This document shows positions 10,633 to 18,757 of a DNA stretch of 48,597 nucleotides, piece by piece. Under the pieces are notes generated by a model that worked only from the letters and a program-made list of their open reading frames with translations, made no database searches and was not told the origin of the DNA. Location: the NCBI GenBank assembly GCA_026414805.1, contig JAOAIH010000019.1, forward strand, positions 1 to 48,597. The letters run 5' to 3'. The first letter of the stretch is position 1, and each line of letters opens with the position of its first letter. The translations under genes were made by a program, and so were the position numbers. The DNA comes from Spirochaetota bacterium (GTDB taxonomy: Bacteria > Spirochaetota > UBA4802 > UB4802).

Positions 10633-10987
10633 GTATTTTTTTATTTTATAATAGAAAATATATTGACTTTTTACTGTAATATTTTTACTATTTACAACTA
10701 ATTATTATACAAAACTAATTCAATTGTAAAAATTTTTAATAGTTCATTTTACTCATGAATCCTTACCAAAACCAGGTTGTTCGTCAGGTATTCATGATAT
10801 AAATATGTGAATGTGGGTAAGGGTGGTAAATGCATACTTCATACTTTTTCAATGAAGTAAAAACTATGAGTTATTAAAAAATAAAATCACCAGCTATATT
10901 GAATTTTTTTAACAGAAGCATATTATTATTTCATTTTTATAGAAATATCGTATTGGAAAAGTGGTTTATATAAATATTACGGATGTA

Positions 10988-11016
10988 TTGTACCAGGAAA
11001 TCAAAAAATATTTAAT
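10988..11016 (+). promoter_or_regulatory. Candidate promoter for the efflux operon
   Basis: TTGTAC (10988-10993), 17 bases, then TTTAAT (11011-11016; five of six consensus bases). It points at the first gene of the efflux operon and would give a leader of about 95 bases. A second weaker arrangement starts with TTGAAA at 11039. AT-richness makes both tentative. Confidence 0.35.
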
Positions 11017-11116
11017 GCAGGATATATAGTTTATAGAATTGAAAATACATACAAAAAAATTTTTTAAAAATTTTCCTTCACAAGCGTATTAATACATAAA
11101 TACAAAAGGAGGACCT

Positions 11117-11896
11117 ATGCCCAGCGAAATAATAACTAAATTTATATTACTTAGTATTTCATTATTATTTATTTGTGCATTATTATTTTCCTGTGTTAGT
11201 GCTCATATCGAGCCCAAACCACAACAGGTAATTATCAAGGGTTCGCACGGTATTCCAGATTATAATAAACTACATAGTATTGATATAGTAACCCACTATC
11301 CATTACCAAACAATGTAAAAAAAATATTAATTCAATATGCAACCAGGGAAAGTCAACCTGACGATACACTTCTATTATGGAATCAGGCAATTCAAAAAGC
11401 GTTACTTAGAAATGGATTTTTAATTGTTCAGCAGGACAATAGCGATGATCTTTTCAAAGAGGAAAATTCTGTTACAAGCTATGATGCAATATGCATTGTT
11501 GAACATATTCAGCTCAACAAGCAAACTGAAATTATTTCTTTTGAACAGGTTATCGATAACAATCAAGCCCAGCACCAGATATATTATTACATAGTTTCAA
11601 TAAGTGTGTGTATATCTGTTAATCAAATAATTATATGGCAGGGTGATGTAACCATAACATCATTTGACCTTCTAAAGAACAAAAACCTCATTCAGGAACC
11701 TACACTCCATAAAACAGTCACCTATGATTATTCATATTCAAAAAAACTAAAGAGGTGGATAAAGGATAGTCCCACAATTTTAATAACAGATAACTTTAGC
11801 AAATACTACAACGATGAGAACATACATCTTCATAAAAAGGAACTCATCCAATTAGCAGTATCTACACTTTTTAATCAATTGAAGGTGGTGCAATGA
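11117..11896 (+). CDS. Lipoprotein opening the RND efflux operon
   Basis: A 259-residue protein, family not recognised. ATG follows a strong AAAGGAGG. The N-terminus is a hydrophobic export signal ending in a lipobox (LLFSC, Cys at about residue 25), so the mature protein should be a lipoprotein of the periplasm or outer membrane. The rest is a soluble alpha/beta-looking domain: a helix with WNQAIQKALLRNGF near residue 90, then strands with the stretch IIIWQGDVTITSF. This is reminiscent of small LpoB/CsgG-like lipoprotein folds, but that is only an impression. The stop overlaps the start of the next gene by four bases. It heads the operon with the TolC, adaptor and RND genes, so a role in assembling or tuning that exporter is the natural inference. 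Confidence 0.75.
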   Translation: MPSEIITKFILLSISLLFICALLFSCVSAHIEPKPQQVIIKGSHGIPDYNKLHSIDIVTHYPLPNNVKKILIQYATRESQPDDTLLLWNQAIQKALLRNGFLIVQQDNSDDLFKEENSVTSYDAICIVEHIQLNKQTEIISFEQVIDNNQAQHQIYYYIVSISVCISVNQIIIWQGDVTITSFDLLKNKNLIQEPTLHKTVTYDYSYSKKLKRWIKDSPTILITDNFSKYYNDENIHLHKKELIQLAVSTLFNQLKVVQ

Positions 11897-12480
11897 AATT
11901 TCCATGTATAATAATCATAAGTATCTTTTTATTATCATGTTCCAACATACAAAAATCCCAGGAATTATATAATAAAGCTTTAACACAGTATTTGGAAAAA
12001 AATTTTTCAATTGCAAAGGAACTATGTCTTCAATCCATAAAAGAAGCCAAAAACCCTGAAGCACTACTTTTGCTTTCAAAAATATATTTTTTTACAAATC
12101 ACCCAAACTTTGAGGATACAATACAACAATATATTTCACTCACCGAAAGTACACAGGGGTACACACTGTATGCCCGTTGGCAGATGCGTCAAAACAAATT
12201 TAAAGATGCAAAAACACTTCTTCAAAAGGCACTTGAACACTCCCCTTACGACCCAGCAGCATCATATATGCTTGGAAGCATACACTATGCAGAAAAAGAA
12301 TATGACGAAGCTATTATCAGCTTCTACAAAGCCTTTGCTAATTATTACTTCCTTATGCTGATCCATAAACAGCTTGCCACAATCTACTCTGATATTGGTT
12401 TGGCTGATCGATCATCAAAGCATACTATTATGGTAAAAGCAATTACTGCTTTTGATAAAGAATTTCCAATGGAGGAATAA
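11893..12480 (+). CDS. TPR-repeat lipoprotein
   Basis: A 195-residue protein. The signal sequence ends in a lipobox (FLLSC, Cys16). The mature part is built of tetratricopeptide-like helices: a first pair near residues 20-60 (YNKALTQYLEKNFSIAKELC), a second near 90-120 and a clear TPR at about 122-160 (YMLGSIHYAEKEYDEAIISF). TPR lipoproteins usually act as protein-protein scaffolds at the periplasmic face of a membrane. It overlaps the previous lipoprotein gene by four bases (ATGA) and is followed one base later by the next lipoprotein, all in the efflux operon. The likely role is a scaffold for exporter components; the partner is not known. Confidence 0.8.
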   Translation: MKFPCIIIISIFLLSCSNIQKSQELYNKALTQYLEKNFSIAKELCLQSIKEAKNPEALLLLSKIYFFTNHPNFEDTIQQYISLTESTQGYTLYARWQMRQNKFKDAKTLLQKALEHSPYDPAASYMLGSIHYAEKEYDEAIISFYKAFANYYFLMLIHKQLATIYSDIGLADRSSKHTIMVKAITAFDKEFPMEE

Positions 12481-12481
12481 T

Positions 12482-12946
12482 ATGCAGATTTTAAGAATTG
12501 CATGTGTTATGCTGTGCACTGTAATATCATGTAAAGGGCTCAATGTTCAGACAGTATCGACAGGCAAGATTTTAAATGATTCAATTTACATAAATGACGT
12601 TCGAATTCATCATCAGGCATACACCGACATAAAAGATGCATTAGCTTCAAATATAGTATTTTACCTTCAAAAAAACAGCTTCAAAGCCGCTTCATATTTT
12701 TCACAATCTCTTCACCAATCTAATTACCGTTATACGCTCGTAGTTGACGTTTTTATTACAAGCACAGGCGATATTTTGAGCCCTGTCCAGAATCTTTTAC
12801 TCTATGCAACAATTCAGGATTCATCAGGACATGTTGCTACCATACAGCTCAGTTCACAAAGCTTTGATATACGACGGAGTGATGACCAAACAAAAGTAGC
12901 CCAGACTATTGCTCAAAAAATTGATGATATGGTGCAGAAAAAATGA
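12482..12946 (+). CDS. Small lipoprotein of the efflux operon
   Basis: 154 residues from ATG 12482, chosen because GGAGG lies just upstream inside the end of the TPR gene, and because this start puts an export signal with a lipobox (TVISC, Cys about 16) directly at the N-terminus. An upstream in-frame start at 12452 would hide the signal. The mature domain has alternating strands and helices (IKDALASNIVFYLQKNSF, then YTLVVDVFIT) and ends in a helix (VAQTIAQKIDDMVQ). It looks like the first lipoprotein of the operon in style, so the two may share a fold. No family recognised. The stop overlaps the ATG of the TolC-like gene. Confidence 0.7.
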   Translation: MQILRIACVMLCTVISCKGLNVQTVSTGKILNDSIYINDVRIHHQAYTDIKDALASNIVFYLQKNSFKAASYFSQSLHQSNYRYTLVVDVFITSTGDILSPVQNLLLYATIQDSSGHVATIQLSSQSFDIRRSDDQTKVAQTIAQKIDDMVQKK

Positions 12947-14310
12947 AACGGGGAATATGTATTATATACACAATAGTCATTACAGCAAATATAGCATCAG
13001 GGCAAGAACCATTTACACTTAAAACTGCTATTGAGTATGCACTTAAAAACAGCATAACATTAACTTCATTAAAAGCAAGAGTACAATCCACACGGCTTAT
13101 CATTCATGAGCGGTTGCGTGAACTGCTCCCCTCCATTACTGTACAATATACAAAAATGGACAACGTAGCAATACGAGAGCAGGACACACGGAATCAATCA
13201 TTACTCTGTACTGCGCAGTATGACATCTTTACCAGCAGAAAAGCCCTCATAGCGTATTCAATCTCCGAATTGGAATCATTACTTGCACTAGAAGAATATA
13301 ATATAGAAAAAAACACTATTATTCTCAACACCAAAAAAGGATATTTTGACCTTCAAAAAAAGAAAAAGGCAATAGAAATCTATACTATGCTATTAGATAG
13401 CTTTTTATTACAAAAGCAGATTATCACTGCTCAACAAAAATTGGGCATGGCAACCGAATTAGAGCGCATACAGGTAGATGGCAAGATTGCAGAAGCTCAG
13501 TATAACATCATATCCGCTCAAAACGATTATGCTAATGCACTTAGTGATTTTGCAACATTTCTTAATATTGAACCATCCCGCATTGACGTTGAGGCCCCCC
13601 AGTTTGAAGAATTTCACGACAAATCTTTGCCAACAAAAGAGCACCTCATTGCTTTAGCTTTACAACAACGCAATGAATTGAAAAAAAGTCACTATGCAGT
13701 AATTAAAACACAAAAAGAATATGAGTTAGCACGCTACTACTATATGCCAAAAATTCAAATCTTTGCAAGCTATGGTTATACTGGTGAACAATTCCCTATG
13801 AATAAACAAACCTGGAATGTTGGCATTTCAGTTACAAGCACCATTTTTGGGAATACAGTAAATGCAGGCAATAGTTACGGAAAAAAGGATAATGGCAATA
13901 CAACCACTTCCGATAGCAATGCCTCATTGCAGGTATATGATGCACCTGATTTTTTACGTAACATAGTTGATTCTGAAGCTGCATATACACAGGCAATACA
14001 AACCTACGAACAACTCAAGCGGTCCATAGCTAGCGATGTTTCAAAGACCTACGATAGTTTAATAGAATCAACAAAAAAAGTAGAGATAGCAAAGCAACAA
14101 GTATTGCTACTTGAAAAACAAGCAACTATTGAAAATGAACGTGTACGGCTTGGTGATATCACTCGCTATGATGTATTAAAAACACTTTTAGAGCTTTCAC
14201 AGGCACGATTGCAACTACAATCTACAATTACTGATGTCTTTATTGCCATAGCTTTACTAGAAAATGCTGTTGGAGTCCCACAGGAATCTTTTTTTAAGGG
14301 TGTTCAATAA
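12943..14310 (+). CDS. TolC-family outer-membrane efflux channel
   Basis: A 455-residue outer-membrane efflux protein. After a signal peptide (about residues 1-20, ending ASGQ) comes FTLKTAIEYALKNS, the usual opening of the family. Long helical stretches alternate with strand segments in two copies. The first has LLPSITVQYT and the helix DYANALSDFATFLNIEP. The second, after about residue 230, has RNELKKSHYAVIKTQKEYELARYYYMPKIQ and ends with NERVRLGDITRYDVLKTLLEL, the typical second-half motif. Trimers of such proteins form the exit duct of RND exporters. It sits between the lipoproteins and the adaptor with four-base and one-base overlaps, so it is the dedicated channel of this system. Confidence 0.88.
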   Translation: MKRGICIIYTIVITANIASGQEPFTLKTAIEYALKNSITLTSLKARVQSTRLIIHERLRELLPSITVQYTKMDNVAIREQDTRNQSLLCTAQYDIFTSRKALIAYSISELESLLALEEYNIEKNTIILNTKKGYFDLQKKKKAIEIYTMLLDSFLLQKQIITAQQKLGMATELERIQVDGKIAEAQYNIISAQNDYANALSDFATFLNIEPSRIDVEAPQFEEFHDKSLPTKEHLIALALQQRNELKKSHYAVIKTQKEYELARYYYMPKIQIFASYGYTGEQFPMNKQTWNVGISVTSTIFGNTVNAGNSYGKKDNGNTTTSDSNASLQVYDAPDFLRNIVDSEAAYTQAIQTYEQLKRSIASDVSKTYDSLIESTKKVEIAKQQVLLLEKQATIENERVRLGDITRYDVLKTLLELSQARLQLQSTITDVFIAIALLENAVGVPQESFFKGVQ

Positions 14311-15731
14311 TGAGAATGTTATATATGTTATTAACTCATAAGAAAAAAGTTTTGTTTGGAGTCCTACTCTGCATGGTTTTATCGATAGTGTATGGCATTA
14401 TTTCACTTTTCATAAAAAAAACCAATGTCCCCGATACTCAACCCATTATTGAGATAGAAACGATGACTATAACTCCTCAAACAATTACTAAAATCTTACC
14501 TGCTGTTGGAAGCATTCAATATAAAGACAAAGCCATTATATCATCAAAAGTATTTGGAAGGATTGAAAAAATCTACACCGAGCAGGGCACCATTGTCAAA
14601 AAGGGGCAGATACTTGCAAAAATTGAAACCTATCCTCTTGAGCTTCAGCTAATGGAAGCACAGGCAGAACTTGAAAAGGCAAAAGCAAACCACAGGCTTG
14701 CTGAAGAAAAGCTCATTCAGTCACAGCGTACTGTTGAGCAACGTTTGAAGGCAATTGTAAAAGCTAAATTAGAGCTTACTGATAAATACGTGACATTAAA
14801 AAACACTGAAGATGTGTTAAAGAAGAAAGAACAGCTTTTTAAAGCAGGTGGCATTACCCAAACTGAATTAAACTCTCTTAAAACAAACTACCATACTGTA
14901 AAGACTCAATTTTTACAGGCCAGAAAAGATTACGAAACGCTTGTTGTTGGGTATCGCGATAGCGATATTAAAAAAGCGGGGTTTGTAATTCCTTCTAGTG
15001 ATGAAGAAAAAAATAAATTGTTAATAAAGATCAATACCGCAATTGAACAAGCAGAGTGTGACGCTGCAAAAAGTCAGGTACAGCAGGTTACTACTCAAAT
15101 AGAGATAATCAAAACCAATATAAAAGAAGCAACTATCGTTTCTCCAATTAATGGTATCGTTGCAATACGTTCAATAGATATTGGTGAAAAGGTGAGTGAA
15201 GATACCAATCTCTTTGTTATTATCAACACTGCACAGGTTTACTGTATTGTGCAGATGAACGAAAAAGACCTCCCTATGATAAAACAAGGACAAAATGTTG
15301 AACTAGCTATCGATGCACTTGGAAGTAAAAAGATACATGGCAGGGTATTTTTAATTAGTCCAATAATTGATCCTTCTAGCAGAACTGCAGAAGTAAAGAT
15401 TCTTTGCTCAAATTCCTCAAATGAGCTTAAACCCGGTATGTTTGCTCGTGCTTCTATCAATATAGGAGCCATACCTGATGCTATTCTTATCCCTCTTTCA
15501 TCAATCAAAGAAGGTGAAAAGCCAGCCGTATTTTGCATCAGGAATACTATGGCGTTTGAAACACCAATCACAATACTGGAGCATATCAATGAACAATATG
15601 CTCTTGTTAAAACCGGGTTGTCCGCTGGTGATATGATAGCTATCTCACACATCAAGCTTTTGTACGATAAAGCCAAAGTTAAGCCTATCTCAATGCAATC
15701 GCAGCGTAGTGGAGGGAATAATGAAAGCTAA
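14310..15731 (+). CDS. RND membrane-fusion (HlyD/AcrA-type) adaptor
   Basis: 473 residues. One N-terminal membrane segment (about 13-35) anchors it in the inner membrane. The lipoyl/barrel-sandwich halves are visible at about 83-106 (GRIEKIYTEQGTIVKKGQIL) and about 272-303 (ATIVSPINGIVAIRSIDIGE). Between them lies a long helical hairpin rich in K, E, A and Q that would reach the TolC channel. The beta-barrel and membrane-proximal domains follow (LKPGMFARASINIG). Together with the TolC-like protein and the RND pumps downstream it forms the periplasmic bridge of a tripartite exporter. The ATG shares a base with the TolC stop, and AAGGG upstream gives acceptable ribosome binding. The hairpin is longer than in the shortest adaptors. 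Confidence 0.9.
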   Translation: MRMLYMLLTHKKKVLFGVLLCMVLSIVYGIISLFIKKTNVPDTQPIIEIETMTITPQTITKILPAVGSIQYKDKAIISSKVFGRIEKIYTEQGTIVKKGQILAKIETYPLELQLMEAQAELEKAKANHRLAEEKLIQSQRTVEQRLKAIVKAKLELTDKYVTLKNTEDVLKKKEQLFKAGGITQTELNSLKTNYHTVKTQFLQARKDYETLVVGYRDSDIKKAGFVIPSSDEEKNKLLIKINTAIEQAECDAAKSQVQQVTTQIEIIKTNIKEATIVSPINGIVAIRSIDIGEKVSEDTNLFVIINTAQVYCIVQMNEKDLPMIKQGQNVELAIDALGSKKIHGRVFLISPIIDPSSRTAEVKILCSNSSNELKPGMFARASINIGAIPDAILIPLSSIKEGEKPAVFCIRNTMAFETPITILEHINEQYALVKTGLSAGDMIAISHIKLLYDKAKVKPISMQSQRSGGNNES

Positions 15732-17163
15732 TGTGTACGTGGTAATGCTAACACTGATGATCTTTTTTTCATGCGGGTACGATATTACTCCACCCAGGAT
15801 TGTATCGTATATTCCTGGCAATGGAACATCTGCCCCCACTAGTACTTCAATACAAATAACTTTCTCTAAAACAATGAACAAAGACATCACGCAAAAAGCA
15901 TTTTCACTAATGTACGGCGAAACCGAATCAATCCACATCAATGGAAAGTTTGAATGGAGCGATAGTAACCAGATAATGACTTTTATCCCCGAAAAAGAGC
16001 TAATCCCTGGTTACTATCGCATTATTGTAGATAAAACAGCCTGTGACACACATAACAACACTTTAGTCACTCAGCACCTATCACGTTTTTACGCTGGCTT
16101 TGATTATACCAACCCTTCAGTCACAAATTCCTCACCACAGGATGGCGCACTGAACATCCCTTTGAATGCTATAATAACAATACATTTTTCCGAACCAATG
16201 AATATACAGTCAGTACAAAAAAATATTCGCATTTCACCTGCTTTTGGTTATACCGTTTTGTGGGATAACCAATTCACAACACTCATACTGTATCCTCACG
16301 AACCATTACTATTTAATACATGGTATTCAATAACCATACCAACCAATTGTACAGACATTGCTGGTAACAGCATCCTCAACCAGTATGAATTTCGTTTTAA
16401 AACTGGTACCGAGTATGTGCGTCCACAAATTACAGGAATCTACACCACATCAATTGCAGAAAATATGGCACAAGCTTTAAATTTTACTATATTTGAAGGT
16501 GCAAATATAAACGATGAGCTTATTCTTCAATTTAGCGAACCAGTTGATGAGTCAACCCTTTTAAATGCTCTCATTATAAATCCAGCAGTCTCCTGGCAGC
16601 CATTATGGAACACATTATACACCAGTTGTACCATTCGCTTTGCTCAGAGTTTGCAACCCAATACACAGTATGAACTTTTACTCACTACCAGTTTAAAAGA
16701 CAAAGCAGGCAACTTTCTGTCAGACAATCGTTGTATATACTTCATTACCAATGGTCCACTGTCACAACGTCCAGAAATCATTCATGTAGTCTGCAATGAA
16801 ACAGTAAACGGGCAAGTTCAATTGGGACCATATAGTCAAATAAATAATTTAGGCCAAGAGCTTACTGTGCAAAACAATAGTTATACTTTCACCATCACAT
16901 TTTCTATGGACATATTGAGGAATTCAGTACCTGACAATGTTAGGATAGAATATCTACATGGAGAACAACCTGAAATGAGCGGAAATATTCGCTCTTTCCA
17001 ATGGGGATCATCACGCATACTTACACTTACTATCGCAGCAATCGAAGGAGGCAATGTCTATAAGCTGACAGTTAAAGGTGGTGATAGTGGTATTACTGCA
17101 TACACAGGAATACCGTTAAAGGAAAATATGAATTATATCTTTTACTTTGAACCACAGGATTAA
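15721..17163 (+). CDS. Lipoprotein with SbsA/Big_5 Ig-like repeats (first copy)
   Basis: 480 residues from ATG 15721, preferred over the GTG at 15709 because GGAGGG sits directly before it. The signal ends in a lipobox (IFFSC). The mature protein is a string of about three Ig-like domains of the SbsA/Big_5 type. Each begins with the P-x-(D/N)G(A/T)...P motif, as in VSYIPGNGTSAPTSTSIQIT and SSPQDGALNIPLNAIITIHF, and carries the FSEPM(N/D) strand and the closing D-x-A-G-N motif (CTDIAGNS, LKDKAGNF). A fourth C-terminal region is less regular. It overlaps the adaptor gene by 11 bases. Such domains usually act as surface spacers or binding modules; finding them inside an efflux operon is unusual. 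Confidence 0.85.
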   Translation: MKANVYVVMLTLMIFFSCGYDITPPRIVSYIPGNGTSAPTSTSIQITFSKTMNKDITQKAFSLMYGETESIHINGKFEWSDSNQIMTFIPEKELIPGYYRIIVDKTACDTHNNTLVTQHLSRFYAGFDYTNPSVTNSSPQDGALNIPLNAIITIHFSEPMNIQSVQKNIRISPAFGYTVLWDNQFTTLILYPHEPLLFNTWYSITIPTNCTDIAGNSILNQYEFRFKTGTEYVRPQITGIYTTSIAENMAQALNFTIFEGANINDELILQFSEPVDESTLLNALIINPAVSWQPLWNTLYTSCTIRFAQSLQPNTQYELLLTTSLKDKAGNFLSDNRCIYFITNGPLSQRPEIIHVVCNETVNGQVQLGPYSQINNLGQELTVQNNSYTFTITFSMDILRNSVPDNVRIEYLHGEQPEMSGNIRSFQWGSSRILTLTIAAIEGGNVYKLTVKGGDSGITAYTGIPLKENMNYIFYFEPQD

Positions 17164-17206
17164 TTGTGTAATTTTCACAATGTCTTATAAAAATAGGGTG
17201 ATTTCT

Positions 17207-18748
17207 ATGAAAGTAATTACTATGATTGTATCAACTTTATTATTTGTTATCAGCTGTAATTACTTTGTTGATTTAGAACCTCCTACTATTAAACGAATTG
17301 AACCGGCCAATGGTTCAACAATAATACAGCATCGCCCTATAATATTTGTGGAATTTTCCGAAGAGATGGACAAACCCAAAACTGAGGAAGCTTTTATTAT
17401 AGAAGGCGTTCATCAATTAAAAGGGCATTTCAGATGGGAAAAAAACAGACTTTATTATGATCTAATAGAAGATTGTAGAGATGCAACCGTCTACACCATA
17501 AAAGTTAGATCAAGTGCTGAAGATAAAAATGGAAATAATTTAACTAATGATGCTTCATCTTCTTTTTCAGTTGGATCTGATTTAATTAGACCAGTTGTTA
17601 TTTCAATCAATCCACCAGATGGCTCATTAGTTGATAATCTTACCACACCCATTGTTGTAACATTTTCTGAGCCAGTGCGCCTTGAATCATTATATCGTGG
17701 ATTTTCATTAAGCCCTTATGTAAGTGGCAACATTACATTAAGCAACGATGGCACCATTTGTACTTTTACTCCCTATGATCCCTATATTCACGGTATACTG
17801 TATACGCTTACACTTTCAAATGAAATATGTGATATAGCAGACAACCATCTTCTTGAAAGAACAATAAGCATATTTAAGGCAGGAACTGACTTTGTCAATC
17901 CAACACTGAATCCCGATGCAACTAACCCACCCGATTCCCAGGTAGGTGTATTTGCTTTACATGCAAACTCAACATTACGACTTATTCCCTTCACCCTAAA
18001 CAGCGGAGTAGATAAATATGCAAATCTTTCTATTACATTTTCAAAAGCTATGCAGAGACTTGATACGCAAAAAAGTATCAGCATATCTCCTTTTGTTGAA
18101 TATACAATTAAATGGGTTACCGATAAAAATTTACAGTTAATCCCTTCAGAGCAATTTGCTCTTCAGCAACAATATACCATAAGCATTTCAAGACAGGCAA
18201 AGGATATTGCCGGTAATGCGCTCGATAGGGATTACAGTTTTCTTTTTTTTATTAACGGTGAAAACTCATTGCCAATAGAAATACAACCTTATGGAAATCC
18301 AGTAAAATACCTTTACCAGATGCCATGTAGTGGAGAAGGTCCTGATGAACAAGGCCCTATACGAATCCTTGAAAACGATGATATCATTAACTCAGCACCA
18401 CCTTACTATTTTGAAAAACAAATTAATGGTTTACCTAAAACCATTTACATTTTGAGAATAGTATTTAATAACAAGAACAACACTCTTGATTCAATTGGTA
18501 TAAACCTAATTTCTTCTTTACAGAATGTATCCTTTACCGTGCAGGCTGGTAATGTAATAACAAGTCCAAAAATATGGAAGATAAGCAAACCACAAAACAA
18601 GTCCAATGCACTCGATATCTACTTGTTTGATCTTGAAAAGAACCAATCAATGTACTACAAAATCTCCATAACCCATGGACCTGATGGAATAAAAGATAAC
18701 TTCAACAACTACATGTTAACACCATTTACACTTTTTTTGAATTATTAA
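17207..18748 (+). CDS. Lipoprotein with SbsA/Big_5 Ig-like repeats (second copy)
   Basis: 513 residues from ATG 17207. This start has AGGGTG upstream and places the signal and lipobox (LFVISC, Cys16) at the N-terminus; an upstream in-frame start would not. The layout matches the preceding gene: IEPANGSTIIQHRPIIFVEF, then INPPDGSLVDNLTTPIVVTF, then a third domain with SITFSKAMQRL. Each has the FSE/FSK strand and D-x-A-G-N or D-x-N-G-N closing motif (AEDKNGNN, AKDIAGNA). The C-terminal third is divergent. The two genes are probably a tandem duplication. It lies 9 bases before the first RND pump gene, so it belongs to the same transcript. Confidence 0.83.
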   Translation: MKVITMIVSTLLFVISCNYFVDLEPPTIKRIEPANGSTIIQHRPIIFVEFSEEMDKPKTEEAFIIEGVHQLKGHFRWEKNRLYYDLIEDCRDATVYTIKVRSSAEDKNGNNLTNDASSSFSVGSDLIRPVVISINPPDGSLVDNLTTPIVVTFSEPVRLESLYRGFSLSPYVSGNITLSNDGTICTFTPYDPYIHGILYTLTLSNEICDIADNHLLERTISIFKAGTDFVNPTLNPDATNPPDSQVGVFALHANSTLRLIPFTLNSGVDKYANLSITFSKAMQRLDTQKSISISPFVEYTIKWVTDKNLQLIPSEQFALQQQYTISISRQAKDIAGNALDRDYSFLFFINGENSLPIEIQPYGNPVKYLYQMPCSGEGPDEQGPIRILENDDIINSAPPYYFEKQINGLPKTIYILRIVFNNKNNTLDSIGINLISSLQNVSFTVQAGNVITSPKIWKISKPQNKSNALDIYLFDLEKNQSMYYKISITHGPDGIKDNFNNYMLTPFTLFLNY

Positions 18749-18757
18749 AGGGGCTTC

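Larger units (their letters stand above)
10464..11116. other. AT-rich divergent intergenic region
   Basis: This stretch of 653 bases separates the divergent giant-gene and efflux operons. I see no convincing coding frame on either strand. It holds the two promoter candidates listed separately, long A/T runs (for instance around 11050-11080), and a less AT-rich pocket at about 10750-10830 with an imperfect inverted repeat (TCATGAATCC and GGTATTCATGA). No RNA gene was recognised. Confidence 0.6.

Noticed and set aside
10753-10798. Imperfect inverted repeat as a terminator or riboswitch
   Set aside because: Pairing is broken by mismatches, no U-run follows, and no known riboswitch core is visible.
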